Shown: positions 1 through 5,530, counted from the stretch's first letter. The stretch is 9,147 nucleotides of DNA from an uncultured Neisseria sp. (GCA_927911515.1 CAKMQH010000077.1:1-9147); one strand, 5' to 3'. Numbers and translations: made by a program. The notes: generated by a model from the letters alone, not told the origin.

Positions 1-626
1 AAAAAATGCCGCAAGCGCTGGAAGATTTGCACCAAATCTACGGTTTAGGCGAGGCAAAAATCAACAAATTCGGCATCGACATCCTCAATGTCTGCGGGAA
101 CGCTGCCGAAAACCAAAGCGGACAAACGACCAGCGAAGAACCCCTATTCATCCCTCAAACCGAGCGCGAACAGCAATTACAGCAAAAGCTGGAAACTTGG
201 CGTGCCGAGCAAGCAGCCGCCGAACAATGCGCCTTGGGCAAAATCCTTTCCAACATCAGCCTGACCGACCTTGTCGTCTTCACGCCCGCCGAAGAAGCCG
301 ACCTGCTCGGTATTCACGGCATAGGCAGCGAAAGAATTGCCCAATACGGGCAGGTAATACTCGACATCTGCCGCCCCTACGCAGACGGGCTTTCCGAGCC
401 GAAACAGGCAGAACGCCAGCTCGCCCGCCGCCTGTTCCAATGGTGTCTTGACACTGCCCGATATGAAGGCGGAGAGATGCACGCCGTCGCCAGAAAACAG
501 ACTTTACGCGCCATCGCCAAAGCCCGGCCGCAAACCCTGACGGAGCTTTCCAAAATTGATGACGTGAGCGAAGAATGGTTGGACAAATACGGCGAAGAAA
601 TCGTAGAAATCTGCACGGCGGATTGA
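1..626 (+). CDS. recQ: ATP-dependent DNA helicase RecQ, C-terminal part (partial at left edge)
   Basis: The reading frame is already open at the window edge (the codon before the first ATG at 6 is AAA), so this is the 3' end of a larger gene. The visible 206 residues hold the end of one HRDC domain (residues 1-30, with the hairpin GLGEAKINKFG), a second degenerate HRDC (about 57-122, GIHGIGSERIAQYG) and a third (about 134-204, ending DKYGEEIVEIC). RecQ unwinds DNA 3'-5' in recombination and repair. Neisseria RecQ is known for three HRDC modules instead of the usual one, and in gonococci it contributes to pilin antigenic variation. These modules bind DNA and tune unwinding. The helicase and zinc domains lie outside the window. 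The gene ends before an imperfect uptake-sequence hairpin, so it is probably not cotranscribed with hvfX. Confidence 0.88.
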   Translation, partial: KMPQALEDLHQIYGLGEAKINKFGIDILNVCGNAAENQSGQTTSEEPLFIPQTEREQQLQQKLETWRAEQAAAEQCALGKILSNISLTDLVVFTPAEEADLLGIHGIGSERIAQYGQVILDICRPYADGLSEPKQAERQLARRLFQWCLDTARYEGGEMHAVARKQTLRAIAKARPQTLTELSKIDDVSEEWLDKYGEEIVEICTAD

Positions 627-646
627 CGGTTTAAAAGATATAGAAA

Positions 647-685
647 AAGGTCGTCTGAAACCTTGAAACCTGTTTCAGAGACCTT
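647..685 (+). terminator. Imperfect inverted DNA uptake sequence hairpin after recQ
   Basis: An exact uptake sequence AGGTCGTCTGAA (648-659) is followed 11 bases later by a decayed inverted copy. TCTGAAAC (654-661) pairs with GTTTCAGA (672-679), and AAGGT (647-651) pairs with ACCTT (681-685), with an internal mismatch where CG is replaced by a single G. There is no T tract, so termination is likely weak. The intact arm serves as a transformation uptake signal. Confidence 0.6.
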
Positions 686-739
686 CTGAATATTAATATC
701 GTTATAAAACAATAACAAACAAAATTTTTTCAATTGGCT

Positions 740-767
740 TGTAAGCATTTTCAAGCTGCCGCGTCTA
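740..767 (+). promoter_or_regulatory. Putative ECF sigma-E promoter of the hvf/rpoE operon
   Basis: TGTAAG (740-745) and CGTCTA (762-767) are separated by 16 bases. This is the general form of many ECF-dependent promoters (a TGTAA-like -35 and a CGTC-like -10). It ends about 25 bases before the first hvfX start codon, and no good housekeeping promoter is visible nearby. The operon encodes an ECF sigma factor, so autoregulation is the simplest reading. The assignment is inference from spacing and motif form. Confidence 0.5.
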
Positions 768-792
768 ATCGGGCATGAAATGATTTTATGAA

Positions 793-1258
793 ATGGTTAT
801 GATGAAAATGAATACGACAGCCCCGTGGCAATCGGCTTTAGGTTTATTGGCTTTGCGCCTGTTTGTCGCTTACGAATTTTTGGGAAGCGGGCACGCAGAA
901 ATTTAACGGCAAAAACTGGTTTGCCGAAATCAACGACCAATTCCCCTTTCCGTTCTATCTGCTGCCCGACAGCGTGAATTGGAACTTGGCGATGTGGGCG
1001 GAGCTGGTTTTTCCGGTTTTGCTGCTTTTAGGATTGGCAACTCGCCTGTCCGCCTTAGGATTAATCATTGTAACGGGGGTGGCTTGGGCGGCAGTCCATG
1101 CGGGTGCGGGTTATAATGTCTGCAACAACGGCTATAAAATGGCTTTGATTTATATCGTGGTTTTAATCCCGATTCTGCTGCAAGGCGCGGGCTGTTTATC
1201 GCTGGATGCGCTGTTGAAAAAACGCTTCTGCCCGAAATGCCGTGTCGGAAATCAATGA
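793..1258 (+). pseudogene. hvfX: DoxX-family membrane protein HvfX, frameshifted
   Basis: The product is a small inner-membrane protein of the DoxX type, about 154 residues once the frame is restored. It has four predicted hydrophobic helices (around QSALGLLALRLFVAY, AELVFPVLLLLGLA, LSALGLIIVTGVAW and ALIYIVVLIPILL) and a CPKC pair near the C-terminus. DoxX proteins accompany hvfABC/bufferin operons and are thought to help peptide maturation or membrane electron supply; the exact role is not settled. The first frame (in-frame starts at 793, 799, 802 and 808) reads LRLFVAYEFL and hits a stop at 904-906. The rest of the protein continues one frame over. Removing one G from the run at 882-884 gives YEFLEAGTQKFNG, a good DoxX match, so this looks like a single inserted base. 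It may be a sequencing error. The gene lies first in the operon, 81 bases before hvfA. Confidence 0.78.
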
Positions 1259-1339
1259 AAAAGGTCGGGGAGCGGACTTTAAACGCGCCAACTCAAATTC
1301 TTAATCTGTTTAACTTGATACTTTAAAAAGGAAATCAAT

Positions 1340-1651
1340 ATGAAAAAAAATGTAGCCGCTGCCCTTGCAGGTGCTTTGTCTTTGTCTTTGGCCGCCGGCG
1401 TTGTTGCCGCTGACAAACCGGTAAGCAGCAAAGCAGGCGTTCAAAAATCTGCCCAAGGCTCTTGCGGTGCGGCTAAAGCTGCCGAAGGTTCATGCGGCGC
1501 CGCTGCTTCTAAAGCAGGCGAAGGCAAATGTGGCGAGGGTAAATGCGGTTCAACTGTAAAAAAAACCCCCGCTAAAAACGCCAAAGCAGCAAAAGCCAAA
1601 GCTAAAGCAGTTGAAGGCAAATGCGGCGAAGGTAAATGCGGTTCTAAATAA
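1340..1651 (+). CDS. hvfA: HvfA-type copper-binding RiPP precursor (EGKCG repeat peptide)
   Basis: This is a 103-residue secreted peptide. Residues 1-24 form a Sec signal peptide (MKKN, hydrophobic core, VAA cleavage site). The mature part is Lys/Ala/Gly-rich and has six cysteines, all in xGxCG motifs: QGSCG (Cys42), EGSCG (Cys52) and two tandem EGKCG pairs (Cys64/69 and Cys95/100). In Haemophilus influenzae the EGKCG cysteines of HvfA are converted by the HvfB/HvfC enzymes to oxazolone-thioamide pairs that bind copper. Order and motifs here match that system, so the mature peptide probably sequesters Cu in the periplasm. It has a strong ribosome site (AAGGAA, 1328-1333) and is followed by a terminator hairpin, suggesting high expression relative to the downstream enzymes. 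The two GSCG motifs depart from the consensus and may stay unmodified. Confidence 0.88.
   Translation: MKKNVAAALAGALSLSLAAGVVAADKPVSSKAGVQKSAQGSCGAAKAAEGSCGAAASKAGEGKCGEGKCGSTVKKTPAKNAKAAKAKAKAVEGKCGEGKCGSK
1520..1644 (+). repeat. Direct 32-bp repeat encoding paired EGKCG motifs in hvfA
   Basis: Positions 1520-1551 and 1613-1644 are near-identical 32-base direct repeats (two mismatches: T/C at the first Cys codon and G/A in the following Glu codon). Each encodes EGKCGEGKCGS. The intervening Lys/Ala-rich linker is about 61 bases. Within each copy the EGKCG unit is itself doubled. Repeat recombination could change the number of copper motifs between strains. Confidence 0.8.
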
Positions 1652-1660
1652 TTTAGAACA

Positions 1661-1694
1661 AAAAGCCGCATTTTATTGATAAATGCGGCTTTTT
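1661..1694 (+). terminator. Rho-independent terminator/attenuator between hvfA and hvfB
   Basis: AAAAGCCGCATTT (1661-1673) pairs perfectly with AAATGCGGCTTTT (1681-1693) around a 7-base loop, giving a 13-bp stem ending in a T run. It lies 9 bases after the hvfA stop. No new promoter is obvious before hvfB, so partial read-through would give excess precursor over maturation enzymes. Confidence 0.85.
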
Positions 1695-1758
1695 ATTTGA
1701 TTTTGACAGCAATTTCCTACCAAAACCGTCGGAACACCATCCAAAACGGAGCAACATC

Positions 1759-2601
1759 ATGATTCAACACGCAGGCTTAGGCTACCGCCGCGACTTGGCG
1801 GAAGACTTCCTCTCGCTTTCAGACGACAGCCCGATACGCTTTATCGAAGCCGCGCCCGAAAACTGGCTGAAAATGGGCGGTAGGGCGCACAAACAGTTTG
1901 ACCGCGTGGCGGAACGGCTGCCGCTGGCGTTGCACGGATTATCCATGTCGCTCGGTGGACAAGCCCCGCTGGATACCGCCTTGATAGACGGAATCAAAGA
2001 AATGATGCGCCGTTACGATTGCACGTTTTTCTCCGACCATTTGAGCTACTGCCACGATGGCGGCCATCTCTACGACCTTTTGCCGCTGCCCTTCACCGAA
2101 GAAATGGTGCGGCATACCGCGCGGCGTATCCGCGAAGTGCAAGACCGATTGGGCTGCCGTATCGCCGTAGAAAACACCTCCTACTACCTGCATTCCCCGC
2201 TTGCGGAAATGAACGAAGTCGAGTTCCTCAACGCCGTTGCACGCGAAGCCGACTGCGGCATTCATTTGGATGTGAACAATATCTACGTCAACGCCGTCAA
2301 CCACGGATTGTTGTCGCCCGAAGCCTTTTTGGAAAACGTTGACGCAGAGCGCGTGTGCTACATCCACATCGCCGGACACGACGTCGAAACGCCCGAATTG
2401 TTGATTGATACCCACGGCGCGGCGGTTTTACCGACCGTTTGGGACTTGCTCGAACTTGCCTACACCAAGCTGCCGACCATCCCGCCCACTCTGTTGGAAC
2501 GCGATTTCAACTTCCCGCCTTTTGCCGAACTCGAAGCCGAAGTCGCCAAAATCGCCGAATATCAAACGCGTGCCGGAAAGGAATACCGCCGTGCAGCCTG
2601 A
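1759..2601 (+). CDS. hvfB: HvfB, DUF692/MNIO multinuclear iron peptide-modifying enzyme
   Basis: The 280-residue product has the length and motifs of DUF692 (MNIO) enzymes, TIM-barrel proteins with two or three non-heme irons that oxidise cysteines in ribosomal peptides. Metal-ligand style motifs run in order: EAAPENW (30-36), LHGLSMSLGG (58-67), SDHLSY (92-97), ENTSYY (138-143), LDVNNIYVNA (170-179), HIAGH (203-207), DTHG (217-220) and LERDFNFP (246-253). All the expected His/Asp/Glu/Asn positions seem present, so it looks active. The predicted substrate is the EGKCG cysteines of HvfA. It should act in the cytoplasm with HvfC before export. Start ATG 1759 has ACGGAG seven bases upstream. Its 3' end overlaps hvfC by 11 bases, indicating translational coupling. 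Confidence 0.9.
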   Translation: MIQHAGLGYRRDLAEDFLSLSDDSPIRFIEAAPENWLKMGGRAHKQFDRVAERLPLALHGLSMSLGGQAPLDTALIDGIKEMMRRYDCTFFSDHLSYCHDGGHLYDLLPLPFTEEMVRHTARRIREVQDRLGCRIAVENTSYYLHSPLAEMNEVEFLNAVAREADCGIHLDVNNIYVNAVNHGLLSPEAFLENVDAERVCYIHIAGHDVETPELLIDTHGAAVLPTVWDLLELAYTKLPTIPPTLLERDFNFPPFAELEAEVAKIAEYQTRAGKEYRRAA

Positions 2602-3277
2602 AACCTCCGCCCAATACCAACAACGTTTTGCCCAAGCCATACGCGAGGGTGAGGTCGCCGACGGCTTGCCGCAAGAGCGCCTGAACGTCTATATCCGCCT
2701 GATACGCAACAATATCCACAGCTTCATCGACCGTTGTTATACCGAAACGCTGCAATATCTCGACAGCGGAGAATGGGGTCGTCTGAAAGAAGGTTTCATC
2801 CGGGACGCGCGCGCCCAAACCCCCTATTTCCAAGAAATCGCCGGCGAATTCCTCCAATACTGCCAAAGCCTGCCGCTTTCAGACGACCTCTTGGCACTGA
2901 TGGACTTCGAACACACCCAACTGCTCGCCGAAGTCGCCCAAACCGACAGCCAAGCCTCGCCCGCCGATTCAGACGATTTGGCGTACACCCTTTCTCCCGC
3001 TGCCTTCGTGCGCCGCTACCATTACGACGTTACCGACGAATTGCAGGAGGCGGAAACCGCCGTTTTGGTATGGCGCGACAGCGAAGACGACGTGATGTAC
3101 CAAACCCTCGACGATTTCGACGCATTATTGCTGGAAACGTTGGCAGACACGCCCGCCTCCTTGAACGGTCTGCAAGCCATGCTGGCAGAGTTCATGTCGT
3201 CTGAAAACGGCTGGCAGGACGCATTAAGGCAAAAATGGGCGGATTGGCTGAAACAAGGTATTTTGGTTGCGGCATAG
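2591..3277 (+). CDS. hvfC: HvfC, DUF2063-family partner of the MNIO enzyme
   Basis: From GTG 2591 this gives 228 residues. The start is chosen because GGAAAGGAA (2575-2583) lies about 8 bases upstream, and the longer frame back to 2405 runs inside hvfB. Residues 6-95 form the DUF2063 (HvfC/BufC N-terminal) domain, with QRFAQAIREGEV, RLNVYIRLIRNNIHSFIDRCY and the RDARAQTPYFQEIAGEFLQY helix. An acidic helical C-terminal domain follows (about 140-228). These proteins bind the precursor peptide and deliver it to the MNIO enzyme; they have no known catalytic centre. The gene carries an exact inverted uptake sequence (2878-2889, read as SDDL) plus two near copies (2776-2787 and 3194-3205). Confidence 0.85.
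   Translation: MQPETSAQYQQRFAQAIREGEVADGLPQERLNVYIRLIRNNIHSFIDRCYTETLQYLDSGEWGRLKEGFIRDARAQTPYFQEIAGEFLQYCQSLPLSDDLLALMDFEHTQLLAEVAQTDSQASPADSDDLAYTLSPAAFVRRYHYDVTDELQEAETAVLVWRDSEDDVMYQTLDDFDALLLETLADTPASLNGLQAMLAEFMSSENGWQDALRQKWADWLKQGILVAA
2878..2889 (-). repeat. DNA uptake sequence (AG-mucDUS) inside hvfC
   Basis: TTCAGACGACCT is the exact reverse complement of AGGTCGTCTGAA. It is read in frame as part of LSDDL. Confidence 0.85.
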
Positions 3278-3280
3278 TCG

Positions 3281-3292
3281 AGGTCGTCTGAA
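3281..3292 (+). repeat. Solo DNA uptake sequence after hvfC
   Basis: Exact AGGTCGTCTGAA just after the hvfC stop, with no inverted partner close enough to form a terminator. Transcription from hvfC could therefore continue into rpoE. Confidence 0.85.
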
Positions 3293-3300
3293 ATTTGGAA

Positions 3301-3330
3301 TTGACGTAGAGAGAAGGAAATTCCTATAAA
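3301..3330 (+). promoter_or_regulatory. Putative sigma-70 promoter upstream of rpoE
   Basis: TTGACG (3301-3306) and TATAAA (3325-3330) are 18 bases apart, a good housekeeping promoter. Transcription would start near 3337, leaving a leader of about 265 bases before rpoE. It could give basal sigma/anti-sigma expression independent of the ECF promoter ahead of hvfX. Inferred from sequence only. Confidence 0.45.
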
Positions 3331-3408
3331 AGCACTATCGCAGCCTCCTCTTTCCGGAGAAGGGCATAGGCGGGAAGCAATCGAAAGATGGGCAACCTGC
3401 CTGGTCTG

Positions 3409-3475
3409 TTTCAGACGACCTTTGGTTTATGCTTGGATAAAGGCTTGATAAAAAGGCTTGGCAGGTCGTCTGAAA
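3409..3475 (+). repeat. Inverted uptake sequence pair with 41-base loop in the 324-bp gap before rpoE
   Basis: TTTCAGACGACCT (3409-3421) and AGGTCGTCTGAAA (3463-3475) are perfect 13-base inverted copies of the uptake sequence facing outward. The loop contains three short GCTTG-starting repeats (from 3431, 3443 and 3456), for example GCTTGGATAAAG and GCTTGATAAAAAG. The pair lies inside the predicted rpoE leader and could fold in RNA. The rest of 3278-3601 shows only the promoter candidate and a small ACGCT/AGCGT hairpin around 3540-3556; I see no gene there. Confidence 0.6.
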
Positions 3476-3601
3476 ACGCACGCAGCCGGTTAACGAAAAA
3501 CAAAAAGCTACGTAATCGTTTATGTATTTGATGACACACACGCTCAGTATCAGCGTAAAATTGGAAGCTCATAGCAAAAATTCATTCAATGCTGATCCAT
3601 T

Positions 3602-4192
3602 ATGTCCCTACCCGAATTGACTGACGCCGAGCTTGCCGAATCCCGCAAGCTGCTCCTGCGTTTCGCCCGCATCCAATTGCCCGACCGCCCCGATTTGGCG
3701 GAAGACCTTGTGCAGGAAACCATGCTTTCCGCCTACCGTGCTGCCGAAGGTTTCAAAGGAGATGCACAAGTGGGTAGTTGGTTGTTTGCCATTCTGAAAA
3801 ACAAAATTACCGACTGCCTGCGCCAAATCGGACGGCAGCGCGAAGTATTTGCCACGCCTGCGGAAGAAATGTTGGACGAAGCCTTTGAAGAACAGTTTTC
3901 GTCAGACGGACATTGGACGGCAGACGGTCATCCGCAAACTTGGACTTCGCCCGAAAAAACGTTGGATAACAAAGAATTTTACGAAGTCCTACAAACCTGC
4001 CTCTACCAAATGCCCGAAAACACCGCCCGCGTATTTACCATGAAGGAAATCCTCGGCTTCTCGTCCGACGAAATCCGCGAGCAATGCGGCATCAGCACGT
4101 CCAACTACCACACCATCATGCACCGCGCCCGCGAAACCCTGCGCCAATGCCTGCAAATCAAATGGTTCGGCAATGCAGAACATGCCGGTTAA
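3602..4192 (+). CDS. rpoE: ECF RNA polymerase sigma factor (sigma-E / RpoE)
   Basis: The product is a 196-residue sigma-70 family factor of ECF size. Region 2 spans about residues 15-80, with AEDLVQETMLSAY (33-45) and SWLFAILKNKITDCLR (59-74), which contact the -10 element. An acidic linker follows. Region 4 (about 126-186) has the helix-turn-helix FSSDEIREQCGISTSNYHTIMHRARETLRQC, which reads the -35. The gene sits 18 bases before a zinc anti-sigma gene, the pairing known for meningococcal sigma-E (NMB2144/NMB2145) and gonococcal Ecf, whose regulon includes msrAB. By analogy it responds to oxidative or metal stress and should transcribe its own operon. ATG 3602 has no clear Shine-Dalgarno site, suggesting weak translation. 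The cysteines in the linker and region 4 are not obviously functional. Confidence 0.88.
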   Translation: MSLPELTDAELAESRKLLLRFARIQLPDRPDLAEDLVQETMLSAYRAAEGFKGDAQVGSWLFAILKNKITDCLRQIGRQREVFATPAEEMLDEAFEEQFSSDGHWTADGHPQTWTSPEKTLDNKEFYEVLQTCLYQMPENTARVFTMKEILGFSSDEIREQCGISTSNYHTIMHRARETLRQCLQIKWFGNAEHAG

Positions 4193-4210
4193 GCCCGTTA
4201 GGAAAACACG

Positions 4211-4381
4211 ATGAACAAATGCCGCAAAGCCGCCTACCTGCTCTCCAAAAAACAGGACGAAACCCGCCTGACCGTTCCTGAACGCGTTTTTTTGGGCAGC
4301 CACCTGCTGATATGCCCCCATTGCCGCGAATATAAAAAACAACTTGACCTTATCCATAAAGCCATGAAAAAGATGTTTTGA
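4211..4381 (+). CDS. mseR: Zinc-finger anti-sigma factor, MseR-like (ZAS protein, 56 residues)
   Basis: This short gene begins at ATG 4211 with AGGA (4200-4203) seven bases upstream and ends at TGA 4381. The protein has His31-x3-Cys35-x2-Cys38 (HLLICPHC), the HX3CX2C motif of zf-HC2/ZAS anti-sigma factors, within a basic helical chain ending in KKMF. ZAS proteins hold the cognate sigma factor and let go when the zinc thiolates are oxidised or lose zinc. The meningococcal counterpart MseR (NMB2145) represses sigma-E. There is no membrane segment, so it should be cytoplasmic. The start lies 18 bases after rpoE, so the pair is almost certainly cotranscribed and produced together. Confidence 0.85.
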   Translation: MNKCRKAAYLLSKKQDETRLTVPERVFLGSHLLICPHCREYKKQLDLIHKAMKKMF

Positions 4382-4397
4382 GGTTGGCGGATAAGGT

Positions 4398-4445
4398 AAA
4401 AAAGGTCGTCTGAAACCTGATGTAGGGTTTCAGACGACCTTTTTT
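4398..4445 (+). terminator. Perfect uptake-sequence terminator closing the hvf-rpoE-mseR operon
   Basis: A 20-bp perfect stem (4398-4417 with 4426-4445) built from two exact inverted uptake sequences (4403-4414 and 4429-4440), flanked by A6 and T6, with an 8-base loop. It works as a terminator in either direction, and so could also stop the leftward small RNA if that reads through. Confidence 0.92.
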
Positions 4446-4507
4446 GATGAAAAAAGAAAATAGGGATTGATTTGAGCATGAGTTGGGATGAAATGGCGCG
4501 CCCATAT

Positions 4508-4603
4508 AAAAAAGCCGGCTTTTTAAGCCGGGATTTTGAAATTGGGCAGGATTTGGGCGGATTTAAAGGCATGGCAAACAAGGTTCAAACCGTCCAATAA
4601 GCC
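4508..4603 (-). ncRNA. Candidate small RNA, about 95 nt
   Basis: On the minus strand a clear promoter (4637-4610) is followed about 75 bases downstream by a rho-independent terminator: CCGGCTT/AAGCCGG stem (4531-4525 with 4521-4515), 3-base loop and a U6 tail (plus-strand A run 4508-4513). The transcript would run from about 4603 to 4508. It has no tRNA fold and I do not recognise a named family. An internal ATG opens a frame that runs through the terminator without a stop, so it does not look coding. It takes the place that tRNA-Lys occupies in the neighbouring duplicated unit. No other feature is evident in 4446-4795 apart from the promoters listed. Confidence 0.5.
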
Positions 4604-4609
4604 GGAGGC

Positions 4610-4637
4610 TATATAGGAATGATTGCGTGGGTGTCAA
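4610..4637 (-). promoter_or_regulatory. Sigma-70 promoter for the candidate small RNA
   Basis: Minus strand TTGACA (4637-4632) and TATATA (4615-4610) are 16 bases apart. The perfect -35 and near-consensus -10 predict strong transcription. The block resembles the tRNA-Lys promoter at 5795-5767. Confidence 0.6.
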
Positions 4638-4728
4638 CATTTTCTGCCTTTTTTCAGAACAAAACATGACTTATGCCAATATTTGTTACTACAACCCACT
4701 ACATCGGCGGGAACATGAAAATGATGTG

Positions 4729-4761
4729 TGTTAGAATTTTCTCAGCTGTTTTATAAAACAG
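4729..4761 (+). promoter_or_regulatory. Extended -10 promoter and start-site palindrome of the cytochrome lipoprotein
   Basis: TGT-TAGAAT (4729-4737) is an extended -10 with no good -35. A perfect 16-base palindrome CTGTTTTATAAAACAG (4746-4761) lies at or just after the expected start of transcription. The same arrangement recurs before the second lipoprotein, so it is probably functional, either as an operator or as an RNA 5' hairpin. The regulator is unknown. Confidence 0.5.
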
Positions 4762-4795
4762 TACCTTAACTAAAAAAATTTAAGAAGGATAGAAC

Positions 4796-5338
4796 ATGAA
4801 CAAATTACTAATTGCTGCGATGATGATGGCCGCTTTGTCGGCTTGTTCCCAAGAAGCCAAACAGGAAACTAAGGAGGCGGCTTCTGCCGTAGCTTCCGAG
4901 GTTAAAGACGCTGCGGCTTCTACTACCGATGCTGCTGCATCTTCCGCTCAAGCAGCGGTGAGCAAAGTAGAAGATACTGCCGCCAAAGCCGCATCAGAAG
5001 TAAAAGAAGCTCCTGCCTCTGAAGCCAAACCGGCAGAAAAAACAGAAGCTGCGCCTGCCGACGAGAAAAAAGATGCCTCGTCCGCCAAAGTGGACGGCAA
5101 AGCCGTTTTCGAAGCCAACTGTAAAATGTGCCACGGCGGTACCATCCCGGGCGCTCCGGTTGTCGGTAAAAATGATGATTGGGCTCCGCGTATCAAACAA
5201 GGTAAAGACACCGTGTACAAACACGCACTCGAAGGCTTCAACACCATGCCGGCAAAAGGCGGCAACGCAGGTTTGAGCGACGACGAAGTGAAAGCTGCGG
5301 TTAACTACATGGTTAATGAATCTGGCGGTAAATTCTAA
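4796..5338 (+). CDS. c-type cytochrome lipoprotein (cytochrome c5-like)
   Basis: The 180-residue product has a lipoprotein signal with lipobox LSAC (lipidated Cys17). A Lys/Glu/Ala-rich helical tether follows (about 18-97), then one cytochrome c domain (98-180) with heme motif CKMCH (Cys109, Cys112, His113) and the likely axial Met151 in FNTMPAKGG. Length and motifs fit a single-domain cytochrome c5-type electron carrier, anchored to a membrane face and reaching into the periplasm through the tether. Its redox partners cannot be read from the sequence; terminal oxidases or denitrification enzymes are possible. The first 30 or so residues and the upstream region closely match the lipoprotein at 5957, so the two arose by duplication. 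Ribosome site AGAAGGA (4783-4789). Confidence 0.88.
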   Translation: MNKLLIAAMMMAALSACSQEAKQETKEAASAVASEVKDAAASTTDAAASSAQAAVSKVEDTAAKAASEVKEAPASEAKPAEKTEAAPADEKKDASSAKVDGKAVFEANCKMCHGGTIPGAPVVGKNDDWAPRIKQGKDTVYKHALEGFNTMPAKGGNAGLSDDEVKAAVNYMVNESGGKF

Positions 5339-5353
5339 ACCGTATAGATGATC

Positions 5354-5383
5354 AAAACGCACCTTGCAATAAGGTGCGTTTTT
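5354..5383 (+). terminator. Rho-independent terminator of the cytochrome lipoprotein
   Basis: AAAACGCACCTT (5354-5365) pairs with AAGGTGCGTTTT (5371-5382) over a 5-base loop, ending in a T run, 15 bases after the stop codon. Confidence 0.9.
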
Positions 5384-5441
5384 CTATGGTGGACTACGGC
5401 TAAAAGCAGGGATGGTTCGGGTTCGTTTTGATTAGAAATGA

Positions 5442-5513
5442 TATGACGGATTAAGTTGAAACCGGTACGGCGTTGCTTCTCATTATCCTGATTTGAACTT
5501 GATTCCATCGCTA
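5442..5513. mobile_element. Degenerate Correia (CREE/NEMIS) remnant
   Basis: GGATTAAGTTGAAACCGGTA followed by CGGCGTTGC (5448-5476) matches the left end of Neisseria Correia elements. TCCTGATTTGAACTTGATTC (5487-5506) matches the opposite inverted end. Both ends carry scattered substitutions, and almost all of the interior has been lost, leaving about 72 bases. A weaker resemblance (TATGGTGGACTA, 5385-5396) may be a further relic. Old, non-mobile remnant. Confidence 0.7.
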
Positions 5514-5530
5514 CACATAAGGTTGATGGA

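Noticed and set aside
1520..1644. Repeats in hvfA as a CRISPR array
   Set aside because: Only two units, coding in frame for EGKCG motifs, with a low-complexity coding linker.
1340..1651. hvfA as a metallothionein or generic low-complexity protein
   Set aside because: Signal peptide, EGKCG motifs and adjacent DUF692/DUF2063 genes point to a modified peptide precursor.
1441..1671. Open frame on the minus strand opposite hvfA
   Set aside because: It arises from the repeat composition of hvfA, has no ribosome site, and hvfA itself has a signal peptide and family motifs.
2405..2590. Longer N-terminus for hvfC starting inside hvfB
   Set aside because: The extra residues are a frame shadow of hvfB, and a good ribosome site precedes GTG 2591.
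3335..3541. Minus-strand open frame in the gap before rpoE
   Set aside because: No ribosome site, passes through both uptake sequences, unremarkable composition.
4234..4581. Minus-strand open frame over mseR and the sRNA candidate
   Set aside because: It crosses two terminators and is antisense to the conserved anti-sigma gene.
4508..4603. sRNA candidate as a degenerate tRNA or 4.5S/6S RNA
   Set aside because: No cloverleaf, no 4.5S conserved loop, and too short for 6S.
4746..4761. Perfect CTGT-N8-ACAG match to an enterobacterial LexA (SOS) box
   Set aside because: Neisseria lacks a classical LexA SOS system, and the paralogous promoter has 9 bases between the CTGT and ACAG arms, so LexA-type spacing is not conserved.
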